DNA from: JAATGA01 sp047605605 | Lineage (GTDB): Bacteria; Pseudomonadota; Alphaproteobacteria; Rhodobacterales; Rhodobacteraceae | Reading direction: 5' to 3' | DNA length: 22,350 nucleotides | Assembly (NCBI GenBank): GCA_047605605.1 | Contig: JASGFG010000065.1 | Location: forward strand, 1 to 22,350 | Shown: positions 1 to 7,311 of the stretch, piece after piece | How positions within the stretch are numbered: the stretch's first letter is position 1 | Layout of the letters: each line of letters starts with the position of its first letter | Notes under the pieces: generated by a model | What the model saw: the letters and a program-made list of their open reading frames with translations, nothing else | What the model was told of the DNA's origin: nothing | The model's database searches: none | Translations under genes and position numbers: made by a program

Positions 1-1935
1 CAGCAGGCTGCGGTGGAAGGCCATCGGGTGATGCAGCTCGAACGCGGGCAAATCCCCCGCGCCGCGCAGGATGCGCACCCCGGGCACCAGCCCGCAGCTT
101 GCCACCGCCAGGCGACCGGCACCGGGCAGCGGCGCCTCTGTCACCTGCGCCAGCGCCCCGGCCGCGCCCGGCCCGATCAGGCTCAGCACGCCGACAGCAT
201 CTGTCACGTCGTCCAGCCGCACGGACCCGTCCGGGGGCAGGTCGCGGAACAACTCGTCAAAGGCGCGGCGCTGTTCGGTGGCCTCGGCGGTCAGATGGAA
301 GACCGCCCCGATCCTTGCGATGCGAAAGGCCGCGCGCACATTGCCCGCGCCGTTCAGCAGCAGCGCACCGCCAACCTCGCCCTCGCCCGGAAGCGGGCTG
401 GCCAGCGTGCGGTCCAGCCAATCGGCCGCGCCGGGGCCCGAGACCTCGAACTTGGCCATCGGCGTCCGGTCCGCAAGGGCAAGGCCGGTCTGCGCCGCCG
501 CGACCTCGGCCCCGATCAGCGCCTGTTCCGGCCCGTGACGGAAACTGCGGGCGGGGGTCTTCGGTCCCCCATCGGGTGCGAACCACATCGGCACCTCCCA
601 TCCGTTCACGACACCCCATGCCGCACCGGCGGCCTGAAGCAGATCGTGGCCGGGCACAGTCTTGCCCGGCCGCGCGGCCTGCGGCTGCGCAAAGGGAAAG
701 CGCAGGTCGGCATGGGTGCCCCAGGTCTCGATCACCGAGGCCCGCGTCCATTCCTTGGTGCAATGCGTGCCGAACCGGCGGGGGTCCAGTTCGGACATGT
801 CGATCGGCGTCGTGCCGGTGGTGATCCAGTCGGCCAGCGCATCGCCAAGCGCGCCCCCCCACAGGATGCCGCCCGGCACGCCCTCGGCCAGCCAGACGTT
901 TTCCAGCCCCCAGGCCGGACCGCACAGCGGCAACTCGTCCGCCGTCATCTGGAACGGGCCGCGCACATTGGCCTTGATGCCCGCGCGGCCCAGCATCGGC
1001 ACGTTCTGGATCGCCGCCTCCCACTGGGGTTCGACGGCGCCGAAATCCTCGTCCAGCAGGTCGGCGCCGAACCAGTCCGGCACGCCGTCCACGGCGAACA
1101 GCTTCAGATGCTCGGGCCGTTCATAGGGGCCGAACATCAGCCCGTCGCCTTCCTCGCGGATATAGCCGTTGAACTCCTCGTCCCGCAGGATCGGCAGTTC
1201 GGGACGGCCCGCGGCCTTGCGGGCCACGATCTCGGGCACGGGGACGGTGTTCCAGTATTGGTGGACGATGGGAATGGCGGGGATGTCGAGGCCCAGCATC
1301 GCCCCGGTCTGGCGGGCATAGTTTCCGGTGGCAAGGATCACATGTTCGCAGGTGATCAGCCCCTGGCTTGTCCGCACCTCCCACTCGCCCGAGGGGCGGC
1401 GCGAAAATCCGGTGACTTCGGTGTTCTGATGCACCTTTGCCCCGCAGGCCCGCGCCCCGGCGACCAGCGCCATGGTCACGCCCGCCGGTGCGATATGGCC
1501 GTCGTCGGGGTGGTATAGCCCGGCCAGGATGCGCGGGTTTTCCAGATAGGGCCAAAGCTCGCGCACCTCCTCGGCGGTGATCAGATGGGCATTCGCGCCC
1601 TGTGCGGCCGCCACATCCATATAGCTGCGGTATTCGTCCAGCCGGTCCGTCGAGGATGCCGTGCGCAGCTGCCCGCAGGGATGCCAGCCGATATGCTGGC
1701 CGGTTTCCGCCTCCAGCCCCGAATAGATCGCGATGGAACGGTTGATCAGCCTGGCCACCGCATGGCTGCGGGCATAGCTGGGGATCAGCCCCGCCGCGTG
1801 CCAGGTGGATCCGGCGGTCAGCTGCGTGCGCTCCAGCAGCACGACATCCGACCAGCCCCGCTTTGCCAGCCCGTATAGGATACCCGCCCCGACGCAGCCG
1901 CCCCCGACCACAACCGCCCGCGCATGAGATTGCAT
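1..1935 (-). CDS. FAD-dependent dimethylglycine/sarcosine dehydrogenase-like oxidoreductase (3' end outside window)
   Basis: A continuous reading frame of 645 codons runs from ATG at 1935 off the left edge with no stop. The start follows an AGGGACGG-like ribosome site. The N-terminus has the Rossmann dinucleotide motif GGGCVGAG (residues 11-18), then GSTWHAAG with His46. In the dimethylglycine/sarcosine dehydrogenase family this histidine carries the covalent FAD. The flavin (DAO) domain covers about residues 5-370 and a short linker domain follows. From about 430 a GcvT-like tetrahydrofolate-binding region begins (...MAKFEVSGPGAADWLDRTL...). Compared with the 806-residue paralogue in this window, about 160 C-terminal residues are missing. 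Family role: oxidative N-demethylation of a methylated glycine or related amine, passing the one-carbon unit to folate. The exact substrate is unknown. It diverges from a LysR gene, its likely regulator. Confidence 0.88.
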   Translation of the reverse strand, partial: MQSHARAVVVGGGCVGAGILYGLAKRGWSDVVLLERTQLTAGSTWHAAGLIPSYARSHAVARLINRSIAIYSGLEAETGQHIGWHPCGQLRTASSTDRLDEYRSYMDVAAAQGANAHLITAEEVRELWPYLENPRILAGLYHPDDGHIAPAGVTMALVAGARACGAKVHQNTEVTGFSRRPSGEWEVRTSQGLITCEHVILATGNYARQTGAMLGLDIPAIPIVHQYWNTVPVPEIVARKAAGRPELPILRDEEFNGYIREEGDGLMFGPYERPEHLKLFAVDGVPDWFGADLLDEDFGAVEPQWEAAIQNVPMLGRAGIKANVRGPFQMTADELPLCGPAWGLENVWLAEGVPGGILWGGALGDALADWITTGTTPIDMSELDPRRFGTHCTKEWTRASVIETWGTHADLRFPFAQPQAARPGKTVPGHDLLQAAGAAWGVVNGWEVPMWFAPDGGPKTPARSFRHGPEQALIGAEVAAAQTGLALADRTPMAKFEVSGPGAADWLDRTLASPLPGEGEVGGALLLNGAGNVRAAFRIARIGAVFHLTAEATEQRRAFDELFRDLPPDGSVRLDDVTDAVGVLSLIGPGAAGALAQVTEAPLPGAGRLAVASCGLVPGVRILRGAGDLPAFELHHPMAFHRSLL

Positions 1936-2025
1936 GACACCACCCGTCCCTGATTTCCCGCCACCGCCCGGCCAGACGCCCGGCTTGCCGGGGGAACCTT
2001 ATCCGCGGTCTGCCGGTCTGTGACC

Positions 2026-2054
2026 TTGCAAAAACCTTTCTCGCTTCATAACCT
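2026..2054 (+). promoter_or_regulatory. Candidate sigma-70-type promoter of the LysR gene
   Basis: TTGCAA (2026-2031) and TAACCT (2049-2054) are separated by 17 bases. The -10 box ends only 6 bases before the LysR ATG at 2061, and no clear Shine-Dalgarno sequence lies between them. If this promoter is real, the transcript would start at or near the ATG and be leaderless. The call rests on match and spacing alone. Confidence 0.35.
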
Positions 2055-2058
2055 GAAG
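2044..2058. promoter_or_regulatory. Candidate LysR-type operator (T-N11-A inverted repeat)
   Basis: CTTCA and TGAAG form a perfect 5-base inverted repeat around a 5-base centre. The inner part satisfies the T-N11-A rule of LysR-type binding boxes. It overlaps the candidate -10 box and abuts the LysR start codon, as expected for autorepression. It lies in the 125-base gap shared with the divergent oxidoreductase gene. Confidence 0.35.
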
Positions 2059-2060
2059 TC

Positions 2061-2993
2061 ATGCACAAGCTGCGCCATCACGTCCCTTCGGCGAATTACC
2101 TGTTCACCTTCGAGGCGGCGGCACGCAGGCTCAGCTTTACCGAGGCCGCGCGGGAACTGGGTGTGACCCAGCCCGCCGTTTCCAAGACCATCCGCGCGCT
2201 GGAAGAGGCCTGCGGCCTCGCGCTGTTCCGCCGCGAAAAGCCGCGGCTGGCCCTGACCGCCGAAGGGGAAAGGCTTTTTGCCGAGACAGTGGCCGCCTTT
2301 GACCGTCTGCACGAGACGGTGATCGCGCTGCGCGATCAGGCGGGGGCGGATGTAGTGCGCGCCTCGTTCTCGTCGGTGTTCGTGGCCTTGTGGCTTTTGC
2401 CGCGCCTGTCCCGGTTCAAGGCCGCCTGGCCCGACATCCGCCTGCATATCGAGGAAAGCAGTCAGGATGCCTTCGATCTGGACCGTGAGGAGGTGGATAT
2501 TTCCATGCGGCTTGGCTATGGCCAGTGGCCCGGCCTTCAGGTCTGGCCCTTTGTGCGGGAAGGCGTGCTTCCCGTCTGCTCGCCCCGCTATCTGGCGCGG
2601 CACGGGCCGATTTCCACGCCGGCCGACCTTTTGCGCCATCCCCTGCTGCACGTTCAGGAACGCCACCGCCGCCGCATGACATGGGAAGGCTGGATGACCC
2701 TGCACGGATTGCAGGGTTCGACCGTGCGCCGGGATCTGGTGTTCACCGACAACCTCGCCTCGACCCAAGCGGCAATGCTGGATCAGGGGATCGCGCTGGC
2801 CTGGGGGCATCTGGTGCAGGACCAGATCGCGCAGGGGCGGCTGGTCAACCCCCTGCCCGCCACGCTGGAAACCGACAAGACGCTTTACCTCGTCGCGCCC
2901 GAGACGCGCCCGCTGGGCCATGGCACGCGGATCTTCCGGGACTGGCTGCTGGAGGAGATCCGCAGCGGGCCGCTGGCTCTGGACGCGACCTGA
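2061..2993 (+). CDS. LysR-family transcriptional regulator (GcvA-like)
   Basis: The 310-residue protein has the usual LysR length. The N-terminal winged helix-turn-helix is at about residues 9-68 (FEAAARRLSFTEAARELGVTQPAVSKTI read in segments), followed by the linker helix. A periplasmic-binding-like effector domain spans about residues 93-300. The helix-turn-helix is of the GcvA/AmpR type (AVSKTIRALEE, LFRR). The gene is divergent from the FAD/GcvT oxidoreductase at 1-1935, the classic layout in which the regulator controls its neighbour and itself. The effector is unknown; a methylated glycine or another substrate of the oxidoreductase is the simplest guess. The ATG at 2061 starts right at the conserved N-terminus and has no good ribosome site. 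Confidence 0.92.
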   Translation: MHKLRHHVPSANYLFTFEAAARRLSFTEAARELGVTQPAVSKTIRALEEACGLALFRREKPRLALTAEGERLFAETVAAFDRLHETVIALRDQAGADVVRASFSSVFVALWLLPRLSRFKAAWPDIRLHIEESSQDAFDLDREEVDISMRLGYGQWPGLQVWPFVREGVLPVCSPRYLARHGPISTPADLLRHPLLHVQERHRRRMTWEGWMTLHGLQGSTVRRDLVFTDNLASTQAAMLDQGIALAWGHLVQDQIAQGRLVNPLPATLETDKTLYLVAPETRPLGHGTRIFRDWLLEEIRSGPLALDAT

Positions 2994-3012
2994 TCCGGCG
3001 CCGCCATCGCCC

Positions 3013-3033
3013 TGCCCCGCTTATACCGGGGCA
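3013..3033. terminator. Hairpin between convergent LysR and GlxA-type genes
   Basis: TGCCCCG (3013-3019) and CGGGGCA (3027-3033) form a perfect 7-bp stem around a 7-base loop. It lies in the 78-base gap between two converging genes and could end transcription from both sides. No T-run follows on either strand, so it is a weak intrinsic terminator by sequence. Confidence 0.45.
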
Positions 3034-3071
3034 TAGGGGGCCGATCCGGTTGCGTGACGCCCCTGCCCCCG

Positions 3072-4088
3072 TCAGATCGACAGGCGCACACCGCCCGTCG
3101 CGCCCTGCGTTCCGCGCTCGCGGTAGGGGGTGGTGTTGTAATGCGCCCGGTAGCATTTGGAGAAATGCGACGGGCTGGCAAAGCCGCAGGCCAGGGCCAC
3201 GTTGATCACGCTCATATCCGTCTGCATCAGCAGATTGCGCGCCTTTTGCAGCCGCAGTTCCATGTAATAGCGTTTCGGGCTGCGGTTCAGGTAACGACGG
3301 AACAGCCGTTCCAGCTGGCGTGTGGACATGCCGACCGCCTCGGCCAGATCGGCGGGCGACATCGGATCCTCGATATTGCCCTCCATCATCTGGATGACCT
3401 GCGACAGTTTCGGGTGGCGCACGCCGATGCGGGTGGGGATCGACAGGCGCTGCGTGTCCTGGTCGGTGCGGATGGCGTTGTAGATCAGCTGGTCGGCGAC
3501 GGTATTGGCGACCTCTTCGCCCAGATCGGCGGCGATGACCTTCAGCATCAGGTCCAGCGACGAGGTGCCGCCCGCCGTGGTCCAGCGGCTGCCGTCCATG
3601 ACGAAGACGGATTTCGTCAGCTTCACATCCTCGAATTCTTCCAGAAAGCCGTCCTGGTTTTCCCAGTGGATCGTCGCCTTCTTGCCGTCCAGCAGGCCCG
3701 CCTTGGCCAGCGCAAAGGCCCCGGTGCACAGCCCGCCCACGACCGCGCCGCGCCGCGCCTCGCGCCGCAGCCAGTTCAGCACCGCGCGGCTGGCCGATTT
3801 CTGCACGTCGATCCCGCCGCAGACCAGCAGCACATCCTCGCGGTCGATTTCTTCCAGCCCCATGTCCAGCTTGAAGGACACGCCGTTGGAACAGGTCGCG
3901 ATCTCGCCGCCTTCGCCGGCCAGGGCCCAAGTATAGACCGGATGGCCCACGACGCGGTTGGCGATGCGCAGGGGTTCGATGGCGCTGGCAAAGGCCAGCA
4001 TCGTGAACCTGTCCAGAAGCAGAAAGACAAAGCGGCGCGGGGTGGCGGTCTTGGCGACAGACGTGGCCTTGCGCTGCGGGCTGGGCAT
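3072..4088 (-). CDS. GlxA family AraC-type transcriptional regulator (GbdR-like)
   Basis: The 338-residue protein has a DJ-1/PfpI-like domain at about residues 18-185 and an AraC-type double helix-turn-helix at about 225-325 (ADLAEAVGMSTRQLERLFRRYL; VALACGFASPSHFSKCYR, quoted as two segments). The nucleophile-elbow position reads GGLCTGAFALA, so a cysteine is present, but in this family the domain senses ligands rather than acting as an enzyme. The segments TIHWEN and TTAGGTSSLDLML are typical of the group that includes Pseudomonas GbdR and ArgR. GbdR activates glycine betaine/dimethylglycine catabolism. That fits the dimethylglycine-dehydrogenase-like genes in this window, but the regulatory link is inferred. 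It is divergent from the DAHP synthase gene, with a 156-base gap. The ATG at 4088 follows an AAGG about 9 bases upstream. Confidence 0.9.
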   Translation of the reverse strand: MPSPQRKATSVAKTATPRRFVFLLLDRFTMLAFASAIEPLRIANRVVGHPVYTWALAGEGGEIATCSNGVSFKLDMGLEEIDREDVLLVCGGIDVQKSASRAVLNWLRREARRGAVVGGLCTGAFALAKAGLLDGKKATIHWENQDGFLEEFEDVKLTKSVFVMDGSRWTTAGGTSSLDLMLKVIAADLGEEVANTVADQLIYNAIRTDQDTQRLSIPTRIGVRHPKLSQVIQMMEGNIEDPMSPADLAEAVGMSTRQLERLFRRYLNRSPKRYYMELRLQKARNLLMQTDMSVINVALACGFASPSHFSKCYRAHYNTTPYRERGTQGATGGVRLSI

Positions 4089-4181
4089 GATGGCGACCTT
4101 TTATGTCGTTTGCGGCACATGGAATACATCAAATCAGGCCCCCCGCAAGGGGGCGCAGAGGCGATCACGGCCTTTCGCTCT

Positions 4182-4209
4182 TTGCTTCGCCAGGGCTTTG
4201 GCGTATAGG
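4182..4209 (+). promoter_or_regulatory. Candidate sigma-70 promoter of the DAHP synthase gene
   Basis: TTGCTT (4182-4187) and TATAGG (4204-4209) are separated by 16 bases and lie 35 bases before the start codon. The spacer contains a small inverted repeat, CGCCA / TGGCG. Both boxes are reasonable but imperfect matches; no experimental support is visible. Confidence 0.45.
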
Positions 4210-4244
4210 CCCCCGGATACCGCTAACGGTAAAGGGGGAAAGCC

Positions 4245-5615
4245 ATGGCGAAGGCATGGGCAAAGTCGGACTGGCGCGCGAAACCGCGGGTGCAGATGCC
4301 GGATTATCCAGATCAGGCCGCACTTCAGGCGGTGGAAGCCAAGCTGTCGAAATACCCCCCGCTGGTCTTTGCCGGCGAGGCGCGCAAGCTGAAGCGCGAT
4401 CTGGCATTGGCGGCCGAGGGCAAGGCCTTTCTGCTGCAAGGCGGCGACTGCGCCGAAAGCTTTGCCGAGTTCAGCGCCGACAACATCCGCGACACGTTCC
4501 GCGTGCTGTTGCAGATGGCGGTGGTTCTGACCTATGGCGCCAAGGTGCCGGTGGTCAAGGTCGGCCGCGTGGCGGGGCAGTTCGCCAAGCCGCGCTCGGC
4601 CCCGACCGAGGTGATCAACGGCGTCGAACTGCCGTCCTACAAGGGCGACATCATCAACGGTTTCGACGCCACGCCCGCGGCACGCATCCCCGATCCGGGC
4701 CGGATGCTGGAAGCCTATACCCAGGCCGCGGCCAGCCTGAACCTGCTGCGGGCGTTTTCGACCGGCGGCTTTGCCGACATCCACCGCGTGCACAGCTGGA
4801 CGCTGGGCTTTGCCGACCAGGACAAGGCGGAACGCTATCGCGAGCTGTCGAACCGCATTTCCGACGCGCTGGACTTCATGTCGGCGGCGGGGGTCAGTTC
4901 CGACACCGCCCATACGCTGCATTCGGTGGAATATTACACCAGCCACGAGGCGCTGCTGCTGGAATATGAGGAACCTCTGTGCCGCATCGACAGCCTGACC
5001 GGCCAGCCGGTGGCGGGGTCGGGCCACATGATCTGGATCGGCGACCGCACACGCCAGCCGGACGGGGCGCATGTGGAATTCTGCCGTGGCGTGTTGAACC
5101 CCATCGGGCTGAAATGCGGGCCGTCCACCACGGCGGACGATCTGAAGGTGCTGATGGCGAAACTGAACCCGCAGAACGAGGCGGGGCGGCTGACGCTGAT
5201 CGCGCGGTTCGGCGCCGGCAAGGTGGGCGACCATCTGCCGCGCCTGATCAAGGCTGTGCAGGAGGAAGGCGCCAAGGTCGTCTGGTCCTGCGACCCGATG
5301 CACGGCAACACGATCAAATCCTCGACCGGCTACAAGACCCGGCCTTTCGAATCCGTCCTGCGCGAGGTGCGCGAGTTCTTCGGCGTCCACAAGGCCGAGG
5401 GCACGATCCCCGGCGGCGTGCATTTCGAGATGACGGGCAAGGATGTGACCGAATGCACCGGCGGGCTGCGCGCCGTGTCGGACGAGGATCTGTCCGACCG
5501 CTATCACACCGCCTGCGATCCGCGCCTGAACGCCAGCCAGTCGCTGGAGCTGGCCTTCCTGGTGGCCGAGGAACTGTCGGACCGCCGGGAAGAGGGGCGC
5601 CGCATCGCGCTCTGA
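4245..5615 (+). CDS. aroG: Class II 3-deoxy-7-phosphoheptulonate (DAHP) synthase
   Basis: The enzyme condenses phosphoenolpyruvate with erythrose 4-phosphate, the first step of the shikimate pathway to aromatic amino acids, in the cytoplasm. The 456-residue protein has the normal length of the plant/class II family. Diagnostic segments are LLQGGDCAESFAEF (Cys69), KVGRVAGQFAKPRS, SWDP-like SCDPMHGNT, GVHFEMTGKDVTECTGG and YHTACDPRLN. By analogy with the Mycobacterium tuberculosis enzyme, Cys69, the His of DPMHGN, the Glu of HFEMTG and the Asp of ACDPRLN bind the metal. The ATG at 4245 follows a strong GGGGGAAAG ribosome site. The gene appears monocistronic, with a GC-rich hairpin after it. It is a housekeeping gene and probably unrelated to the amine genes around it. 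The symbol follows the mycobacterial name; others are used in different species. Confidence 0.96.
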   Translation: MAKAWAKSDWRAKPRVQMPDYPDQAALQAVEAKLSKYPPLVFAGEARKLKRDLALAAEGKAFLLQGGDCAESFAEFSADNIRDTFRVLLQMAVVLTYGAKVPVVKVGRVAGQFAKPRSAPTEVINGVELPSYKGDIINGFDATPAARIPDPGRMLEAYTQAAASLNLLRAFSTGGFADIHRVHSWTLGFADQDKAERYRELSNRISDALDFMSAAGVSSDTAHTLHSVEYYTSHEALLLEYEEPLCRIDSLTGQPVAGSGHMIWIGDRTRQPDGAHVEFCRGVLNPIGLKCGPSTTADDLKVLMAKLNPQNEAGRLTLIARFGAGKVGDHLPRLIKAVQEEGAKVVWSCDPMHGNTIKSSTGYKTRPFESVLREVREFFGVHKAEGTIPGGVHFEMTGKDVTECTGGLRAVSDEDLSDRYHTACDPRLNASQSLELAFLVAEELSDRREEGRRIAL

Positions 5616-5635
5616 TCCGCGCGGCAGAACATGAC

Positions 5636-5670
5636 GGGGCGCGTCCGGGGCGGGCGCGCCCCTTGCCTTT
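5636..5670 (+). terminator. Hairpin terminator after the DAHP synthase gene
   Basis: GGGGCGCG (5636-5643) pairs with CGCGCCCC (5655-5662) in a perfect 8-bp stem with an 11-base loop. It starts 20 bases after the stop codon and is followed by a T-rich stretch (TTGCCTTT). Confidence 0.6.
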
Positions 5671-5715
5671 CCCGCACCTTCGGGGCGGCAAATCCGAAGG
5701 CGCCGCACGAATCTC

Positions 5716-5733
5716 TGTCGCGTCGGAGCGACA
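5716..5733. promoter_or_regulatory. Inverted repeat TGTCGC-N6-GCGACA, candidate operator
   Basis: Two perfect 6-base arms flank a 6-base centre, about 285 bases before livK. TGTCGC matches the core half-site known for the AraC/GlxA-type regulator ArgR of Pseudomonas aeruginosa. A GlxA-type regulator is encoded at 3072-4088. Binding is inferred. Confidence 0.4.
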
Positions 5734-5748
5734 TGGCGGGGCCGCATG

Positions 5749-5769
5749 TTGTCGACTCGGCGTCGACAA
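5749..5769. promoter_or_regulatory. 21-base palindrome TTGTCGAC-N5-GTCGACAA, candidate operator
   Basis: The 8-base arms are perfect and the spacer is 5 bases. No T-run follows, so a protein-binding site is more likely than a terminator. It lies 16 bases beyond the TGTCGC inverted repeat and shares the TGTCG core. Confidence 0.45.
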
Positions 5770-6016
5770 GACGGGCGTATGCGGTGAAAAATCGGGCGAA
5801 ACAGCCCCTGACTCCGGTCTTTCGCGACGGAAGATGCATCCCCCTTCGGGGCGATCGCACCGCAGGTTTTCGCCGATCCTGCAATATTTTCAGCCAGTTG
5901 CCGCCCCTCTCGCGGCAAGAGGGGCCGCAGATCCCGTTCCGTTCAAGATGCTTCCCTTTTGACCATCGCCGCTTTACCGTCGCCTTCGGGATTACGATCC
6001 AACACGGGAGACAAAA

Positions 6017-7201
6017 ATGAAAAAACTGCTGCTGGCCACTGCTGCAACCGCGCTCGTCGCGGGCACCGCATCGGCCGATGAAGTGAAACTGGGCATCCTG
6101 CTGGGCTTTACCGGCCCGCTGGAATCGACCGTCGCCATCATGACCAAGGGCGCCGAGATGGCGATCAAGGAAGTGTCGGATTCCGGCAAGTTCCTTGACG
6201 GCACGACCGTCGGCTTCGTCAAAGGCGACGACACCTGCACCGACGCGACCGTTGCCACCGCGGCGGCCGAACGGCTGATCACCTCGGACAAGGTGGCCGC
6301 AATCATCGGCGGCGACTGCTCGGGCGTGACCACCGCCGTCTTGCAGAACGTGGCGAAACCGAACGGCATCCTGATGGTCTCGCCCTCGGCCACCTCGCCG
6401 GCGCTGTCGACGGTCGATGACGGCGGCCTGTTCTTCCGCACCGCGCCGTCGGATGCGCGTCAGGGCTATGTCGTCGCCCAGATCCTGAAGGATCGCGGCG
6501 TCAAATCCATCGCGCTGTCCTATTCCAACACCGACTATGGCAAGGGCTTGGCCGAAGCCATCGACGCCGAGTTCAAGGCGACCGGCGGCACGGTGACGAT
6601 TTCCGCACCGCACGAGGACGGCAAGGCCGACTATTCCGCCGAAGTCGCGGCGCTGGCCGCCGCGGGCGGCGAGGTTCTGGTCGTCGCGGGCTATGTCGAC
6701 CAGGGCGGCAAGGGCATCATCCAGGCCTCGATCGACTCGGGCGCGTTCAGCGTGTTCTACCTGCCCGACGGCATGTATGGCCAATCGCTGGTCGACGCGA
6801 TCGGCGCCGCGCTGAACGGCTCGTACGGGGATGTGCCCGGCGTCGAGGGCGAAGGCATCGAGAAGTTCAAGAAAATGAGCGCGGATGCGGGCTTTGACGG
6901 AACTTCGGCCTTTGTCGGCGAATCCTATGACGCGGCGGCGCTGATCCTGCTGGCGATGCAGGCGGGCGGCGCGCCCACCTCGGCCGCGGCCAAGGACAAG
7001 ATCATGGAACTGGCCAATGCGCCGGGCGAAAAGATCTATCCGGGCGAACTGGGCAAGGCGCTGGACCTGATCAAGGAAGGCAAGGACATCGACTATGTCG
7101 GCGCCACCAACGTCGAACTGGTCGGATCGGGCGAATCCGCGGGCAACTACCGCGAATACGACATCACCGACGGCAAGATCGTCACCAAGCAATTCCGCTG
7201 A
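6017..7201 (+). CDS. livK: Branched-chain amino acid/amide-type ABC transporter substrate-binding protein
   Basis: This 394-residue periplasmic protein captures the substrate for the ABC importer encoded downstream. Residues 1-20 form a signal peptide: KK near the N-terminus, a hydrophobic core, and a probable cut after ASA before DEVKLG. The rest fits the Leu/Ile/Val-binding (type 1 periplasmic-binding) fold, with GILLGFTGPLESTVAIMTKGAEMAIKE-like opening segments, IIGGDCSGVTTAVLQ, and SYSNTDYGKGLAEA. The ATG at 6017 follows GGGAGAC. It is first in livK-G-F-H-M and is followed directly by a strong hairpin, so more binding protein than membrane parts is expected. The ligand cannot be read from sequence. 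The nearby oxidoreductases suggest a methylated amine or amino acid instead of leucine, by inference. Confidence 0.92.
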   Translation: MKKLLLATAATALVAGTASADEVKLGILLGFTGPLESTVAIMTKGAEMAIKEVSDSGKFLDGTTVGFVKGDDTCTDATVATAAAERLITSDKVAAIIGGDCSGVTTAVLQNVAKPNGILMVSPSATSPALSTVDDGGLFFRTAPSDARQGYVVAQILKDRGVKSIALSYSNTDYGKGLAEAIDAEFKATGGTVTISAPHEDGKADYSAEVAALAAAGGEVLVVAGYVDQGGKGIIQASIDSGAFSVFYLPDGMYGQSLVDAIGAALNGSYGDVPGVEGEGIEKFKKMSADAGFDGTSAFVGESYDAAALILLAMQAGGAPTSAAAKDKIMELANAPGEKIYPGELGKALDLIKEGKDIDYVGATNVELVGSGESAGNYREYDITDGKIVTKQFR

Positions 7202-7211
7202 TCTGAAACCG

Positions 7212-7239
7212 AAGGGCGGCCCCGCAAGGGCCGCCCTTT
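7212..7239 (+). terminator. Strong hairpin terminator/attenuator between livK and livG
   Basis: An 11-bp perfect stem (7212-7222 with 7228-7238) encloses the 5-base loop CGCAA and ends in TTT. It begins 10 bases after the livK stop. Because the next four genes have no obvious promoter of their own in the 72 bases that follow, partial read-through is the likely way they are expressed. Confidence 0.75.
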
Positions 7240-7311
7240 CCCGAACAATAAGCCGCGCGGCGTCCACTGGGGGGATGACACGCGAAATGCGGCATCAGGG
7301 GAGACCGACAT

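Larger units (their letters stand above)
5671..6016. other. Non-coding region upstream of livK, dense in inverted repeats
   Basis: No reading frame here looks like a protein. Perfect inverted repeats seen are CCTTCGG/CCGAAGG (5677-5700), TGTCGC/GCGACA (5716-5733), TTGTCGAC/GTCGACAA (5749-5769), TTGCCGC/GCGGCAA (5898-5918) and GCCCCTCT/AGAGGGGC (5903-5925). An AT-richer patch at about 5880-5892 and TTGACC at 5959-5964 might belong to promoters, but no well-spaced -35/-10 pair could be assigned. The region most likely carries the promoter, operator and 5' leader of livK. Confidence 0.6.

Noticed and set aside
13..1518. A 501-codon plus-strand frame at the left edge.
   Set aside because: It lies opposite the partial FAD/GcvT oxidoreductase, whose minus-strand frame has clear family motifs from 1935 to the window edge. 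The plus frame has no recognisable domain.
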